Shown here: piece by piece, positions 1-10,420 of the stretch
Numbering within the stretch: position 1 is the first letter of the stretch
How the letters are laid out: every line of letters starts with the position of its first letter
Assembly (NCBI GenBank): GCA_019775845.1
Contig: JADQAV010000031.1
Span: 186,138-250,137 of the forward strand
DNA: 64,000 nt
Origin: Myrmaecium sp. VS I D KN 1
Lineage: Eukaryota; Ascomycota; Dothideomycetes; Valsariales; Valsariaceae
Reading direction: 5' to 3'
Notes under the pieces: generated by a model
The model's input: only the letters and a program-made list of their open reading frames with translations
Databases searched by the model: none
What the model was told of the DNA's origin: nothing
Translations under genes and position numbers: made by a program

Positions 1-1347
1 GAAGGCAAGATGTTTAGGAAGCCTATAGCCTTCTTGTAGGTTCGGTGCCGCACTTCCTCGGCTACAAGTTGCCGTCTTCCTGCAGCATTCTGCTTGAAGA
101 AGAGTTCAAGATCATAACTGGAGCTCGCCAATGAGTGAGCGGAATGATCGACTCCCGCCAGCTGGAAGGGAGCGGTAGTCGTTTGACAACATGGCAGCGG
201 TGTATAGATGACTTTACCCACTGTTGGGGCGTGGGGAGTTCGGCAGTTGAGGCTCGGGAAGGGAGAGGGGACGGAGCGTTGTGTGAGGGACGGAGCCGGT
301 AAGAAGGTGAGTGGTGGTGGTGATGGTGATGATTGTCGTCGGCTTGGAAGGCTGGCACAATTGCCGGACCGAGGCTGGTACAACCCCACCTCCTCAGTCT
401 TTGTATTAGATTTACCCCAGGTCTCCCCGCCTGCATTTTAAATAGATATGCAAGGGTGTGACCTAAGACAGATTATCTAAGTGACGTACATCGGCATATA
501 CAGCACGGTACAGTATAGAGCACGGCACCGTCGGCAGTTCTTCAATTCGGCCTTCTGACGCACCACTCCTAGCAGGTGGTCACGTATAAACTACCCAGCC
601 CACCTAAATTGATATTCGGTCTGCGCTTAGTTGAATGATCCTTGTGCCAATTGTGTCAAAGTTCTGGCGGGGACCACTCCTGTGCCCACCGTGGACTTCG
701 GCAGTTGCAGCTCGGGTATCCCAGGATGTCGATTTGAGCTTTCTGCGGCGGCAGCAGCTGTGCTACATCGAGATCATCTGCGTTCTGAAGAGAGCCCCGT
801 CACAAACCCCGCTCCTCTTCCTCGGATATACTCTGTGTAGCACATACTGTACATACTCCAGTGAGTCCCCGAGAGCCTGGCACAGTCGCGGACGGTGAAG
901 CTTCCACGATCAGCCAGTCGAATCGCTCCCAAAGAGAGTGACGGAGACTTAGGGAGCAGGAGATGAAGTGTGATCAGCGGCATGGGAAAGGAAAAGAAAA
1001 AGACGCATTCTCCTTGGGATTGCCCCGCCGGTTCAACTATCCGGCAACACATTGTAGGTGAATGGGTGTGCCATAACAGTAGATGTCTGTCCAGACCACA
1101 GAAAGCCAAGCCATATCCCCATTGCCAATTTCCCATATGCATTCCATGCCCAATATCCATGCAGCTTTCCAAACCCGTCCGTCCTCCCTTTGCAAAACAC
1201 CCGTTCCAAACGCCATGCGATCGCTCTGCATAAGAGGTATGGAAATAAGGAAAGGTAAATAAAAAAAACCGACACCTCGCTCTGGGTGTCGCTGCCACTC
1301 CCGTCATTCCAAAGCTTCTGGCCTCCCAACAACTGACTCACTGTACG
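1..1347. other. No supported gene; left-edge intergenic sequence
   Basis: I see no conserved protein here. Open frames of up to about 177 codons exist on the minus strand, but their translations are cysteine- and histidine-rich without domain character, and overlapping frames on both strands are similarly open. The stretch directly before position 1348 is the 3' flank of the ING-family gene. The left end could hold regulatory sequence of a gene outside the window. Confidence 0.5.
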
Positions 1348-4288
1348 TCATCCTCTTCCACGACCCCCTCTCCCTGACCGCTCCGCGGCCCCAGTCGATG
1401 CTCCCCTCCCGTTTTCTTTGCCCTCAGCTTGACTTTCAATCCCCAACTTCTTCTTGCAGTCCTCGCAATACCACTTCTGGCGGCGTGGCGGGATGTCGGT
1501 CAGGCCCACGCATTCGAGATGGAACCACTCGCGCTCGCACTGGGTGATAGGCCGGCGTGTTAGTCTCAGCTTCTGTCTCGCAGACGACTTGGATCGCCTC
1601 CTGGGGTTGCGCAACATGGACGGGGGCAATGACGCGAGATATTCTTCGTCATCGGAGACCTAGAAAAGAAAAAAACCGAAAGGAAAAAAGGTTTTCGGAA
1701 AAGATGTGAGATTTGCTGACTTTTGAACTTTTGACTCTATACGGAATTGACTGAAGGGAAAGAACGGAAAAGAGAGCCCGCAGCAGGAAGCTGCAGCCAC
1801 CGCCAATGCAAAGGGGAGTTTCAGCCTTGCTTACCTCGGCATTCTCACACGCGATCATCGTCCCATAGCTCACATCGTTGCAATAGCAGTACCGCTGCTC
1901 GTTCGGGTCAACTATTTCATCCAGTGGCTCGGCCGCTTTACCATCTGGGACTCCCTTCCTGTTAGCAGCAGCGACAGCCGAAGCAGCAGTGCCAGTAGCT
2001 TTTCGAGGTCTCGCACTTCGCTTTGTCCGTGCGAACTTAGGCTTGCCATCTTCCCCAGCTTCCACTGCTCCTCCTGGTGCGGGCTTGCGCGTAGTGCGAC
2101 CAGATGTCCGGACGACCGGCATCGTCGCTGGCACAGAAGTCGGAGCAGGCGCAGAGCCTTCGGGCAGCGTAGGCAATGATGCATTGCTGCCGCGACGGAG
2201 GTTGTGCGAACGCGTTGCAGGAGGCTCTGCGGAAGAGGCCTTGGCAGAAGAAGCAGCGATACTGGCGGCACTGGCGGCTCGTGAGGACCGGGGGCGAGTG
2301 GCAATGACAGCTGTTCCTGTTGGCGCCGGAGCTGGCGTTGACGCCTTGGGCGGCGGTTGAGCAGCCAGCTCGTCCTGTGCTGGTCCCCTGGCTGGTACTT
2401 GTCTAGACTCGGCTTCAGATTCTGGGGCAACCCCCGGAGCTGGGTCAGGAGTTATGGTAAGAGCCGGGACTGACGCCGGTTCCGCAGACGTTGCAACTGA
2501 AGCTGTTGAAATTTCTGGGGATGCAGTAACGGGGTTGACGTTGGATGGGAGGGGAACAGTAGACGTGCGGCGAGTTCGGCTTGCCGCTGTCGTGACAGCA
2601 GGGGTAGGCGTCTGCGCGGGCAGGATGGCATTTGCAGGGACCGGTATTGGGGTGCGTTTGGTTTCAGTCGGGGAGACCGGCTGGGGAGCGGCCTGCACAT
2701 TTTCTGTGGCAGGCGTAGATGGGCCAGCTGGTGCAAGTGGAACCTGCATAGTGGTTCCCTTGGACATATGTGGTGTAGTTTCGCGGGAAGGTTCCGGAGG
2801 AGGTATGGAGGTCCTGGTCGCAGTTGTGGGGGGAGGAACCTGCGTATGCTGAGGAGGCACCGGCGGCGCGATTTTCAGTTTCTTCGGCCCTGTGTGTGGC
2901 ATCGATTCTCCCTCCGCAGCTATGGTGTCTTTATGATCGCCCAGCGAAGGCTCAGGGGATGGGTCACGCTTGCGCTTTTTGGTGAACCTAGCTGCGTCCT
3001 TCTTTGGTGTAACCGTAACGACGTCCCTTGTTTCCACCTTGTTGAAGAGGGTCTTCATAACATTGCCAGCTTCCGCGATGCGTCGACTAGCCTCTTCGAT
3101 CTCCATCGCATCGCGGATAGCCTGTTCTCGTGCCATAGTCTCCTTTTTTAACTTCTTCGCTTCGTTCAACTTCATCCCCCTGTTAATGAGCTGGGAATCG
3201 TCTTTGCCCCAGGGGTCTGAGCTGGTTTCGCCAGGACCAAGGACCTTTTTCCCAGGGTCTACCGGATCCTCGTCTATGAAGGGTTCTCCCGTTGCCTCAG
3301 AATGTGCCTTTGCCTTTTCATAATTCTCTCGGCCCCTCCCCTTCTTGGTCAGCTCTCTGCGGATCATGGTATCGCTCGGATTCCAGATGGCGTTCTTTTT
3401 CATGGTCTTACGCAACACTGCCATCTCGTACTCCGTTAACTTGAACCATGGAGCCCATTTGCTCCCAGGCTGCGCGTCAGCTGGAGGCGGCGAAAGCTTA
3501 GCCAGCGCATTGCTTGTGGATATCCCGGCAACGGCGCTATGAACGTTGGTGCCCATACCAGGTATTCGTTGCCGAGGAACCTTTGGTGTCTTCATCTTCG
3601 GTGTCTTTGGGATCTTGATCGTTCCCAACTTCCCTCGTTTCCTCGCGCTTGTCGGCTCCGGTGTGCCGCGTGGAGATTCATAGTCGTCTTCCCAATCCGA
3701 CATACCCTCTTGATATGGCGAATATCCTCCATGCCCCACATCCCCCGGGATAGTGTCAGCTCTCCCCCCGGAAGGCCGGCTGCTCTCCGGATGTAAGGTA
3801 ATTCGCGGGGTACGCTCTAATTCCGCCTTTCGACGTGCCGTTTGGGGCGATATCGGCGGAGGTGTCGGGTCGCGCGATGGTGGTTGCGGAAGAAGCTGCA
3901 GCTTCCTCTTGATAATAGCAATACGTTGACTGTGGCGATGTGCGACCTCCGAGAGGCGCGAGGCTTCGGCCAGCGCCGCGTCGCGGCAATGGATGGCAGA
4001 GTTGAGCGCATCGGAGATCTGCTTGCGGAGGACGCCAGGGTTTGGTCGCTCATTGACTGGTATCTCCGGAAGCGAGCCATAGAGCTTGGTAAGCTCATGA
4101 ACCTCTTGGGTTTTGCTCAGGTATTTCTCGTCGAGCTGCCGAATCAGAGTGAGAGAGCGGACAAGATCGGAGGGGAAGTATTCGGTATAATCGAGAAAGT
4201 CGGTCACTGTCGCCTGCGCATCGGGATGTGAGGTAGGTCGATTGGAAAGATCAGGGAGACCGTCTCCCACAACATCATCGTCAGACAT
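1348..4288 (-). CDS. ING-family PHD-finger chromatin protein (Pho23/Yng-like)
   Basis: Two exons, 4288-1835 and 1539-1348, joined by a 295-nt GT-AG intron in phase 0, give 881 residues. Residues about 25-135 resemble the ING N-terminal helical domain (FLDYTEYFPSDLVRSLTLI, then a heptad-rich stretch). A very long Pro/Ala/Ser/Thr-rich low-complexity middle follows. The C-terminus is a C4HC3 PHD finger at about 801-846 (YCYCNDVSYG ... EWFHLECVGL ... WYCEDC), which the intron splits after the fourth zinc ligand region. ING proteins read H3K4 methylation inside histone acetyltransferase (NuA4, NuA3) or deacetylase (Rpd3L) complexes. Which complex this one joins cannot be told from sequence. It is much longer than yeast Yng1, Yng2 or Pho23 because of the disordered middle. 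The splice join is supported because it restores an intact PHD finger. Confidence 0.88.
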
Positions 4289-5352
4289 GGCGCATATCGC
4301 GGCGAGCGCAGATAGCTAAGCGGGTAAGCTAGACAGCGGTCGAGCGCGCGCAGAGCCGCGGTTCCGGTGGGCAGTATAGACTAAGGACGCGATCGAAGGG
4401 TTAAGCATGCGATCTGAGAAAATCGGAAGCGGTTCGATGAGTTGTCTGCTCGTAGCCTTGAGACGCGGAGACGATGGTGGTGTATCTATCCTACTCTAGA
4501 GCGGAGGTCAAGCTGTGGCGGTAAAACTTCGGGAAACCCTGAGAAGCGCGGCCGTATGTATGCCTAAGGTACTAATAAGTCTATTAGTCACTTTATAGTA
4601 CTACGAGTACATAAGGAGTAAGAACAGCTGTAATACTTAAAATGTTTATTCGATACCTATATTACTCTTGTCTCAAGGTCAGTTTGTCTAAGTAGCTTAC
4701 GAAAGAATGACCCGGTTGGGCTGCACCACGTTTTCACGTGAACGCGTGAAGTTGAGCTCGGACCCTGAAGCCTGACCGCCTGACACCGGGTGACCGTACG
4801 TTTAAGGCACCAAGGTACCAAGGTATCCATCGAGATGGAGCACCTACCTATACGAAGTACAGCCCAGTACATGTCTTAAAAGTAGACAAGTACCTGGTAG
4901 ACGACGTGGACGGTACGCTTCTAGGTAGGGAAAACAGGGAAGGGAGGACCTTGGCTCGCATCTTGTCCCTCTGTGAGACAGCAAGACTCTGCTCAAAGCT
5001 CCCGTAGGTACTTTGGACACAGCAATCACCAATCGCTTAGCTGCAAAGTCACGGTAATGAGCACTTCCTCTTCACTGGCAGTACCTCATCTTCTCGGTCG
5101 TCCACCTGTTCTGGTCACAAGTCGCCCGCACCTGGTCGGTCAGCCTGCAGCCCTACACGGGTACCTCCCAGCTACCTCCTGCCTTTAAGATCGTCAGCCG
5201 CCCGTTGTCCTCTGTGCTCTTTTGCACCCGTCATTCCTTCCGTTTGTCGCCGTCACCGTCACCGTCACCGTTACCGTCATTCCCTTTGCATCTCTTTGTC
5301 CCCGCCTTCAAGGTTCTCATATTCTCAAGCTCACCTCTTGGCGAATGGTATC
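4289..5352. other. Intergenic region between divergent genes
   Basis: This 1.06 kb stretch separates the divergently transcribed ING-family and exonuclease genes and must contain both promoters. It holds an AT-rich patch at about 4560-4670, several TAGGTA/GTACCT words around 4800-4930, and a short hexamer repeat of CACCGT units at about 5249-5280 just upstream of the exonuclease start. No coding sequence is evident. Confidence 0.6.
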
Positions 5353-7397
5353 ATGGCCCCGTCCCGGATTCACCGCCTTAAGAAGCTCAACCATGCCGAT
5401 TCCGTGGCGTTGCCCGAAACGCTTGCCCGCTCGGCCCGGAATGACAACGATGCCAGCAGTACTGCTCCAGCTTCTATATACAACCATCCTCCTCTCCAGA
5501 AAAGCAGTCGTCGCCCGATCAAAGAAGCTCAAAGCGAAGAGCCGATCGCCTTGACTGAGCGTCTTGGGCAGCTTGATATCCACTCTTGGACCGACTCTGC
5601 GGCGCCTCCCAGTCTTGAACGTGAACACCTGGCGGACGACAAGCTGAACGGCAACGCATCAGACACCTCCGACGAGCCGGCAACCCTGCGGGGCCATCTT
5701 GCGCCTCCTGGCCTTGCTTTCTGTCCCATCTTGCCTCTCAGTAAATACCCTTACAAGTTCATCAGCAAATCCTACTCTGAAAGGGTGGCCGAGAAGTTTT
5801 TTAACGCTGGGAAATTCTGGGAGAGGACGTGGGATCTGTAAGCACTTCTGTACTGACGTGTCGAGAGGCTCAAGATGCTGACCTTCGAAGATATTACGTG
5901 TGGCCCCCCGGAAATTTTGGTATCAACCCGCTCATCCTTGTCACCGAGGATCAAGCGCAAGCTCTTCTTAACGAGATCAACCATTTTTTCCGGGACCTGG
6001 ACATACGCTTTGATACCTATCAGCGCGAGCTTGGACTAGTTATTAACTTTCCAGATCATCCTGCATTGTGGCCCCGCTACCTAGGCAAATCCACCTCCAA
6101 AAGAAAGTTTACGAACATGGAGAGGAAGGTGCCGCAAGCGGGCTTCAGTGCTCCTGGGGAGCCTCAGTCGGGTCCACCGGAAGACAGGTCTCTAGCTGCC
6201 TTCAAAAAGGTGATAGACGATGCGATTGACCTCAATAAGAGCCGTAACAGGGCCTCCAGGGCCAAGAAGAAGGAGGAGCGTGTAGTCAAACAGCAGAATA
6301 TGGGCAACCAACTCAAGCGGTGCCAGCGTTATCTCGGACTCCGTAACAGGCGCGGGCCCGAAGATACTGCCCCTGTCCCTGCGATTGATGTGTCTCAACC
6401 TGCACCATATCAATTCGATTCCTCAGTTGTGTTCATTTGCGTTGACGTTGAGGCCAATGAACGCAACCACAATGAAATCACGGAGATCGGGCTCGCAACA
6501 TTAGACACCCGAGACCTTGTCGGCATCCCTCCTGGACCCGATGGAAAGGACTGGTTCTCTAAGATTCGCGCTCATCACATACGCATTTGGGAGAGCCGCA
6601 ATGTGCGCAATTCCGAGTTCGTCAATGGGTGTCCAGACCGCTTTGAGTTTGGGAAGAGCGAATTCGTCCGCCTCCAGGAAGCCCCGGCCGCGATCGCTAC
6701 CTGCTTTCGTCCCCCATACTCCGGGGATATGGACCTTGGCGTGGATAGTGACAACTCTGCTGCAGCCTCTGGGTCTCTCACGGGTGGCATCAAGCTCAGT
6801 AATAGCGCTCCGGGGCACGCTAATGATCCGAACGAAAAGCGTAACATCATCTTGGTCGGCCACGACGCAGCCATGGACATCAACTACCTCCAAAAGCTCG
6901 GTTATAACCCACTCAACCTTTCCAATCTCATGGAAGTCCTCGACACCGCCCTGATGTACCGCGCTTGGAAGCGCGACCCCAACCCCCGCTCACTCGGCCG
7001 CATCCTCTACGACTTCGACATTACCGCATGGAATCTCCACAATGCCGGCAACGACGCCGTGTACACTTTGACCGCGATGATTGCTACTGCTGTTCGCGAA
7101 GCGTCTATGCGTGGGACAAGCGAGATTGTGAACCTGCGCAAGGCGACACTTGCCAACCACCTCAAAGAGTTAACCGAGGAGGCCGCCCGCCGTGCGCAAG
7201 AAGACGCCGAAGGGTGGTCTTCTGCCGAAGGGGAAGACGGCGGAGAGGCTGAGAGGGTGCAGAAGAGCGGCTTTGCTTCGTCTGCTTCTTCCGGGCCTGC
7301 TGGTGGTCGTACAGCGTACAAGAAAAATGAATCCAGCAAAACCAGGAGCGAGGCTGCAAAGGGTAAGAGGCCGGTTCATCCAAGATATGATGAGTAG
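5353..7397 (+). CDS. Gfd2/YDR514C-like DEDDh 3'-5' exonuclease-domain protein
   Basis: Exons 5353-5837 and 5891-7397 with a 53-nt GT-AG intron give 663 residues; the join restores WDLYYVWPP. The C-terminal half has an RNase H-like exonuclease fold with all catalytic positions visible: D347 and E349 in CVDVEANE, D491 in VGHDAAMDINYL, and the H545-x4-D550 pair in HNAGND. The arrangement matches the fungal Gfd2/YDR514C family. Residues about 215-245 are basic (KSRNRASRAKKKEERVVKQ) and could bind nucleic acid. The N-terminal region and the Ser/Glu-rich last 60 residues look disordered. The intact active site suggests a working nuclease, but its substrate is unknown. The start is the ATG opening MAPSRIHRLKKLNHAD; another in-frame ATG lies 57 nt upstream. 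Confidence 0.82.
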
Positions 7398-8017
7398 CTC
7401 TCACTTGCAGATTTCAGGTACTCTCATGGTGAGTAACGGCATAACGAGCCCAATCTCAGACGCCGATATCGTGGAAGGAAGGGGTGAGATTGTTCGATCT
7501 TGGAGCTCACACCACCCTTGTAGAAACCTTGCTCCTGAAGCTTGCTACCCCATATGAGCATTTTCTTTGGCACTGAGCTTTGCCCTTGCTCACCCTACGG
7601 ACATTTAATGGCTTACATGTTTGCTGATGTACGAGGACACGGGGTGCTTACGAGGCCTTCTCGAAACACCTCTCCACCTATATACCTTTGACCTTTAGCA
7701 AAAATACGAACCTGTTATGAATCTATGCTATTGTGCGTGAGGTCAAGTTCCGATAGCCTGAGGCACCAAGGGCAGCCTTGCTGACAGGAACGGGTGACCC
7801 ACTCAAAAACCGTCCCACCCCACGAGGACCCCTCTTTCGACATCCATGACCTTCTTCCCCTCCACAAATAAAATAAACAGTGCGCGCCCTGTTGAAGGAT
7901 CCCTCCTTTCAAAGGAAGAAGAAGAAGATTCGCAACAGCTTCCCAAACCCCCTCAACTCCGCCGCCAACAGAGCGACCAACCCGGGCAGCCAAAACACAC
8001 ACACCTACCAAAAGACA
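7398..8017. other. Intergenic, no supported gene
   Basis: This is the 3' flank of the exonuclease gene and the promoter/5' leader of the methyltransferase gene. The last 100 bases are A/C-rich (CAAAACACACACACC), typical of a fungal leader. No conserved frame is present. Confidence 0.5.
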
Positions 8018-9165
8018 ATGCTCCTCGACTCCCTCATCCGGCCCATCCCCAAGGACCCGACCGCCGCGCCGGACCCGGAGGACATCTTCACCTGCTCCCT
8101 CGGCCTGATCTTCACCGACGACCTGCGCAACCAGCACGGCGACCCGAGCCACCTGCTCGCGTACACGAGCCGGACGTACGGCCGGGAGCTGACGTTCACG
8201 GTCGCGGACCCGCGCGGCGAGGAGGCCCGGCGCAAGTTCGCGCACTACCTGTGGAACGCGGGCGTGCTGATGGGGGAGCTGGTGGGTGGGAGGCCGGCGG
8301 AAGGGGTCGTGGTCAGGGATTTGGTGGAGGGGAGGGAGGTGGGGTGGTGGGTTGGCGCTGGGGATGAGGAGGAGGAGGAGGAGGGGAGGTGGAGCGTGAG
8401 GGGGGAGCGGGTCTTGGAGGTTGGGGCAGGTGTGTGATTTGTTTTTTTACGTGTGCTTGCAAGCGATGAGAAGGGTGGTGTTGGCTGATTGCGTTTCATT
8501 TTTCTTTTCGATTTGGGATATAGGCGTGGGTCTGGCGGGCATTGTGAGCGCGATGGCGGGGGCGGAGGAGGTAAGTGAAGTTCTTTTTTTCCTTTTGTCT
8601 GGCGTTTCACGTTCTTCCCTCCCTTGCTGGGGAGGGACGTCAGATTTGTCTTGATGAAATGCTAAGGTAGCGTATTGTCGCACTTGATCTGAAGGTTGTT
8701 ATCTCGGACTACCCTGCTCCGGAACTCCTCGCCAATATCAAGGAGAACGTCAAGAAAAATCTTCCCGAGGACCTCCAAAGGAAGGTCACGGTGCAAGGAC
8801 ATTTATGGGGAAAGTTGGACGATGACTTCTCCGTCGCCAACGCCGAGAGCTTCACGCGCATACTGTGTGCAGACTGCCTCTGGATGCCGCAAGAGCACGA
8901 AAACTTGGCCAAGTCGATCCGGCACTTCCTCTCCCCTGATCCCAAGGCACGTGCATTTGTGATCGCGGGATTCCATACCGGACGGGCGAAGCTCGCGCCG
9001 TTCTTCGAGGAGACCGTGGGCGCGGAGGGCCTGGAAGTCGCGGAGATCTATGAGATGGATGCGGATGGGAAGCGACGGGAGTGGCTGCCGGAAAGAGATG
9101 GAGGGCGAGAGGACCATGGGGAGCGCAAAAAATGGCTTGTCATTGCGCAGCTGAGACGGCGATGA
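8018..9165 (+). CDS. Class I SAM methyltransferase, MTF16 (nicotinamide N-methyltransferase-like) family
   Basis: Three exons (8018-8429, 8524-8570, 8695-9165) give 309 residues, with phases agreeing at both introns. The joined sequence restores a classical SAM-binding motif I, LEVGAGVGLAGIVSAM, at about residues 133-148, followed by the acidic motif II region VVISDYPAPELL. The later motif ILCADCLWMPQEHENL matches the D-x-x-Y/W substrate region of family 16 methyltransferases, whose fungal members mostly act on lysines or N-termini of proteins despite the NNMT name. Exon 1 ends in a Gly/Glu/Arg-rich linker unlikely to be structured. The gene is convergent with the Efm4 gene, their stop codons only 62 bp apart. 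The substrate is not predictable; yeast Efm7 is a relative but the N-terminus differs. Confidence 0.82.
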
Positions 9166-9227
9166 TAGAAGCGCAGGATGTGGAACGGTCGAGATAGATA
9201 CCACAGAGTTTTTTTCTTCTCTCAGAC

Positions 9228-9995
9228 TCAGGGATTCCGTCTTTTCCTGAAGCATATGGTGCAGACTTGCTGCCCAGTCTTCCCTCCAAAGGTAAACCGC
9301 GGGTATTCCACCTCGCTTTCGAACTCGAAGCCACTCCCCTCGCCAGTGAACCACCCCTTGATCTCATCATTCGTCCAGTTGCAGCTGGTGATCAGAAACC
9401 TGCCGCCCTCCTTCACCAGCGGCTCGACTCTCTCCCGATACCCCTCCACCACTCTCCTTCCCCGATCATCCGTCTCCGCAGACAGACTGATCGCGTCAAA
9501 CGTCCCCTTATCCAGCACGACATCAAACCCATCCTGCAGCCACTCATCCCTCGGGGGATTCCTAAGCAGATCCCAGACCTCAAAATCGCACTCCCGATAC
9601 GCCTGCGCCATCTCCGCGCCATCCTCCTGCTCCCCCTCCTCCTCCGCCGCCTCCCTCGCCCTCGTCTCCCGTATCGTCCGACACAGCCGCACGCTCGTCT
9701 CAGAGTAATCCACGCCGACCTTCCTGCCCCTCCAGCCCTCCTCCACCAAGGAAAAAATCAGGTGTCCGTTGCCGGTGCCGAGGTCCAGGAAGGAGGAGGC
9801 GTCGCCGTCGGCGAGCTCCCCGCCGTCGGCCAGCGCGCGCAGGTGCGACAGCATGCGCTCCTCCGCGCTCGCGTCCGCGAACCAGATCGTGCCCTCGTCC
9901 GAGGGTTGCGAGGCGTGGTTCTGCAGCTCGACCGTGTACGCTTCGTCCCAGTGGGATTTCGTGCCGAGTGAGGAGGGGTCGAGGTGCTCGGGCAT
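9228..9995 (-). CDS. EFM4: Efm4-like EF1A lysine methyltransferase
   Basis: A single-exon gene of 255 residues. The start (MPEHLDPSSLGTKSHWDEAY) has the family signature LGTKxxWDxxY. Motif I is SFLDLGTGNGHLIF at about 95-108. The post-motif DVVLDKGTFDAISLS and the late ITSCNWTNDEI match fungal Efm4 and animal METTL10/EEF1AKMT2, which methylate a lysine of elongation factor 1A in the cytosol. Length is that expected. An Arg/Glu-rich insertion (about 140-155) follows the helix after motif I. It runs tail to tail with another methyltransferase of a different subfamily. Confidence 0.93.
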   Translation of the reverse strand: MPEHLDPSSLGTKSHWDEAYTVELQNHASQPSDEGTIWFADASAEERMLSHLRALADGGELADGDASSFLDLGTGNGHLIFSLVEEGWRGRKVGVDYSETSVRLCRTIRETRAREAAEEEGEQEDGAEMAQAYRECDFEVWDLLRNPPRDEWLQDGFDVVLDKGTFDAISLSAETDDRGRRVVEGYRERVEPLVKEGGRFLITSCNWTNDEIKGWFTGEGSGFEFESEVEYPRFTFGGKTGQQVCTICFRKRRNP

Positions 9996-10189
9996 CGTTC
10001 TGGACAGAGGTCTGATTTACTCCTGGTTGGTATTGGCGTGAGAGACTGAGAGGGAAATCCGCGAGAGGTCAGCTAGTTATTGTGTAGGAGCTGCGAAAAG
10101 TGACAGGCGGAGAGCGGAGAACTTGAAAACCCGGCGGTTTTCATGGACCGTTGACGTAGCTCTTCGCTTAACAGGGTCCATCGCCTTTT

Positions 10190-10420
10190 AGGAAAGAAAA
10201 TCATATACGGTGTATCTATTTGATATAAAACACTTAGAGTAACTCTGCTACCTTTATAAAGATATAAGTATAAAAGGGTATTATAAGGGATTTCGAATTC
10301 TTTTTCTAATCATATACAAGTACTAGGAATTATTCAAACTTATATATTACTAGTAATTATTATTAAATTCCAAATGACGATTAGATACTTTTAAGAGGCT
10401 CAAAAGAAATTACACAGCAG
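10190..10420. other. AT-rich island, possibly a decayed (RIP-like) repeat
   Basis: This roughly 230-base block is strikingly AT-rich (runs such as TATATATTACTAGTAATTAT), while the flanks are near or above 50 percent GC. It has no open frame, no clear terminal repeats and no identifiable family. In filamentous ascomycetes such blocks often remain after repeat-induced point mutation of a repeated element, but I cannot show that here. Confidence 0.35.

Noticed and set aside
774-1307. 177-codon minus-strand frame as a gene
   Set aside because: Low-quality translation without motifs, and equally open frames overlap it on the other strand.
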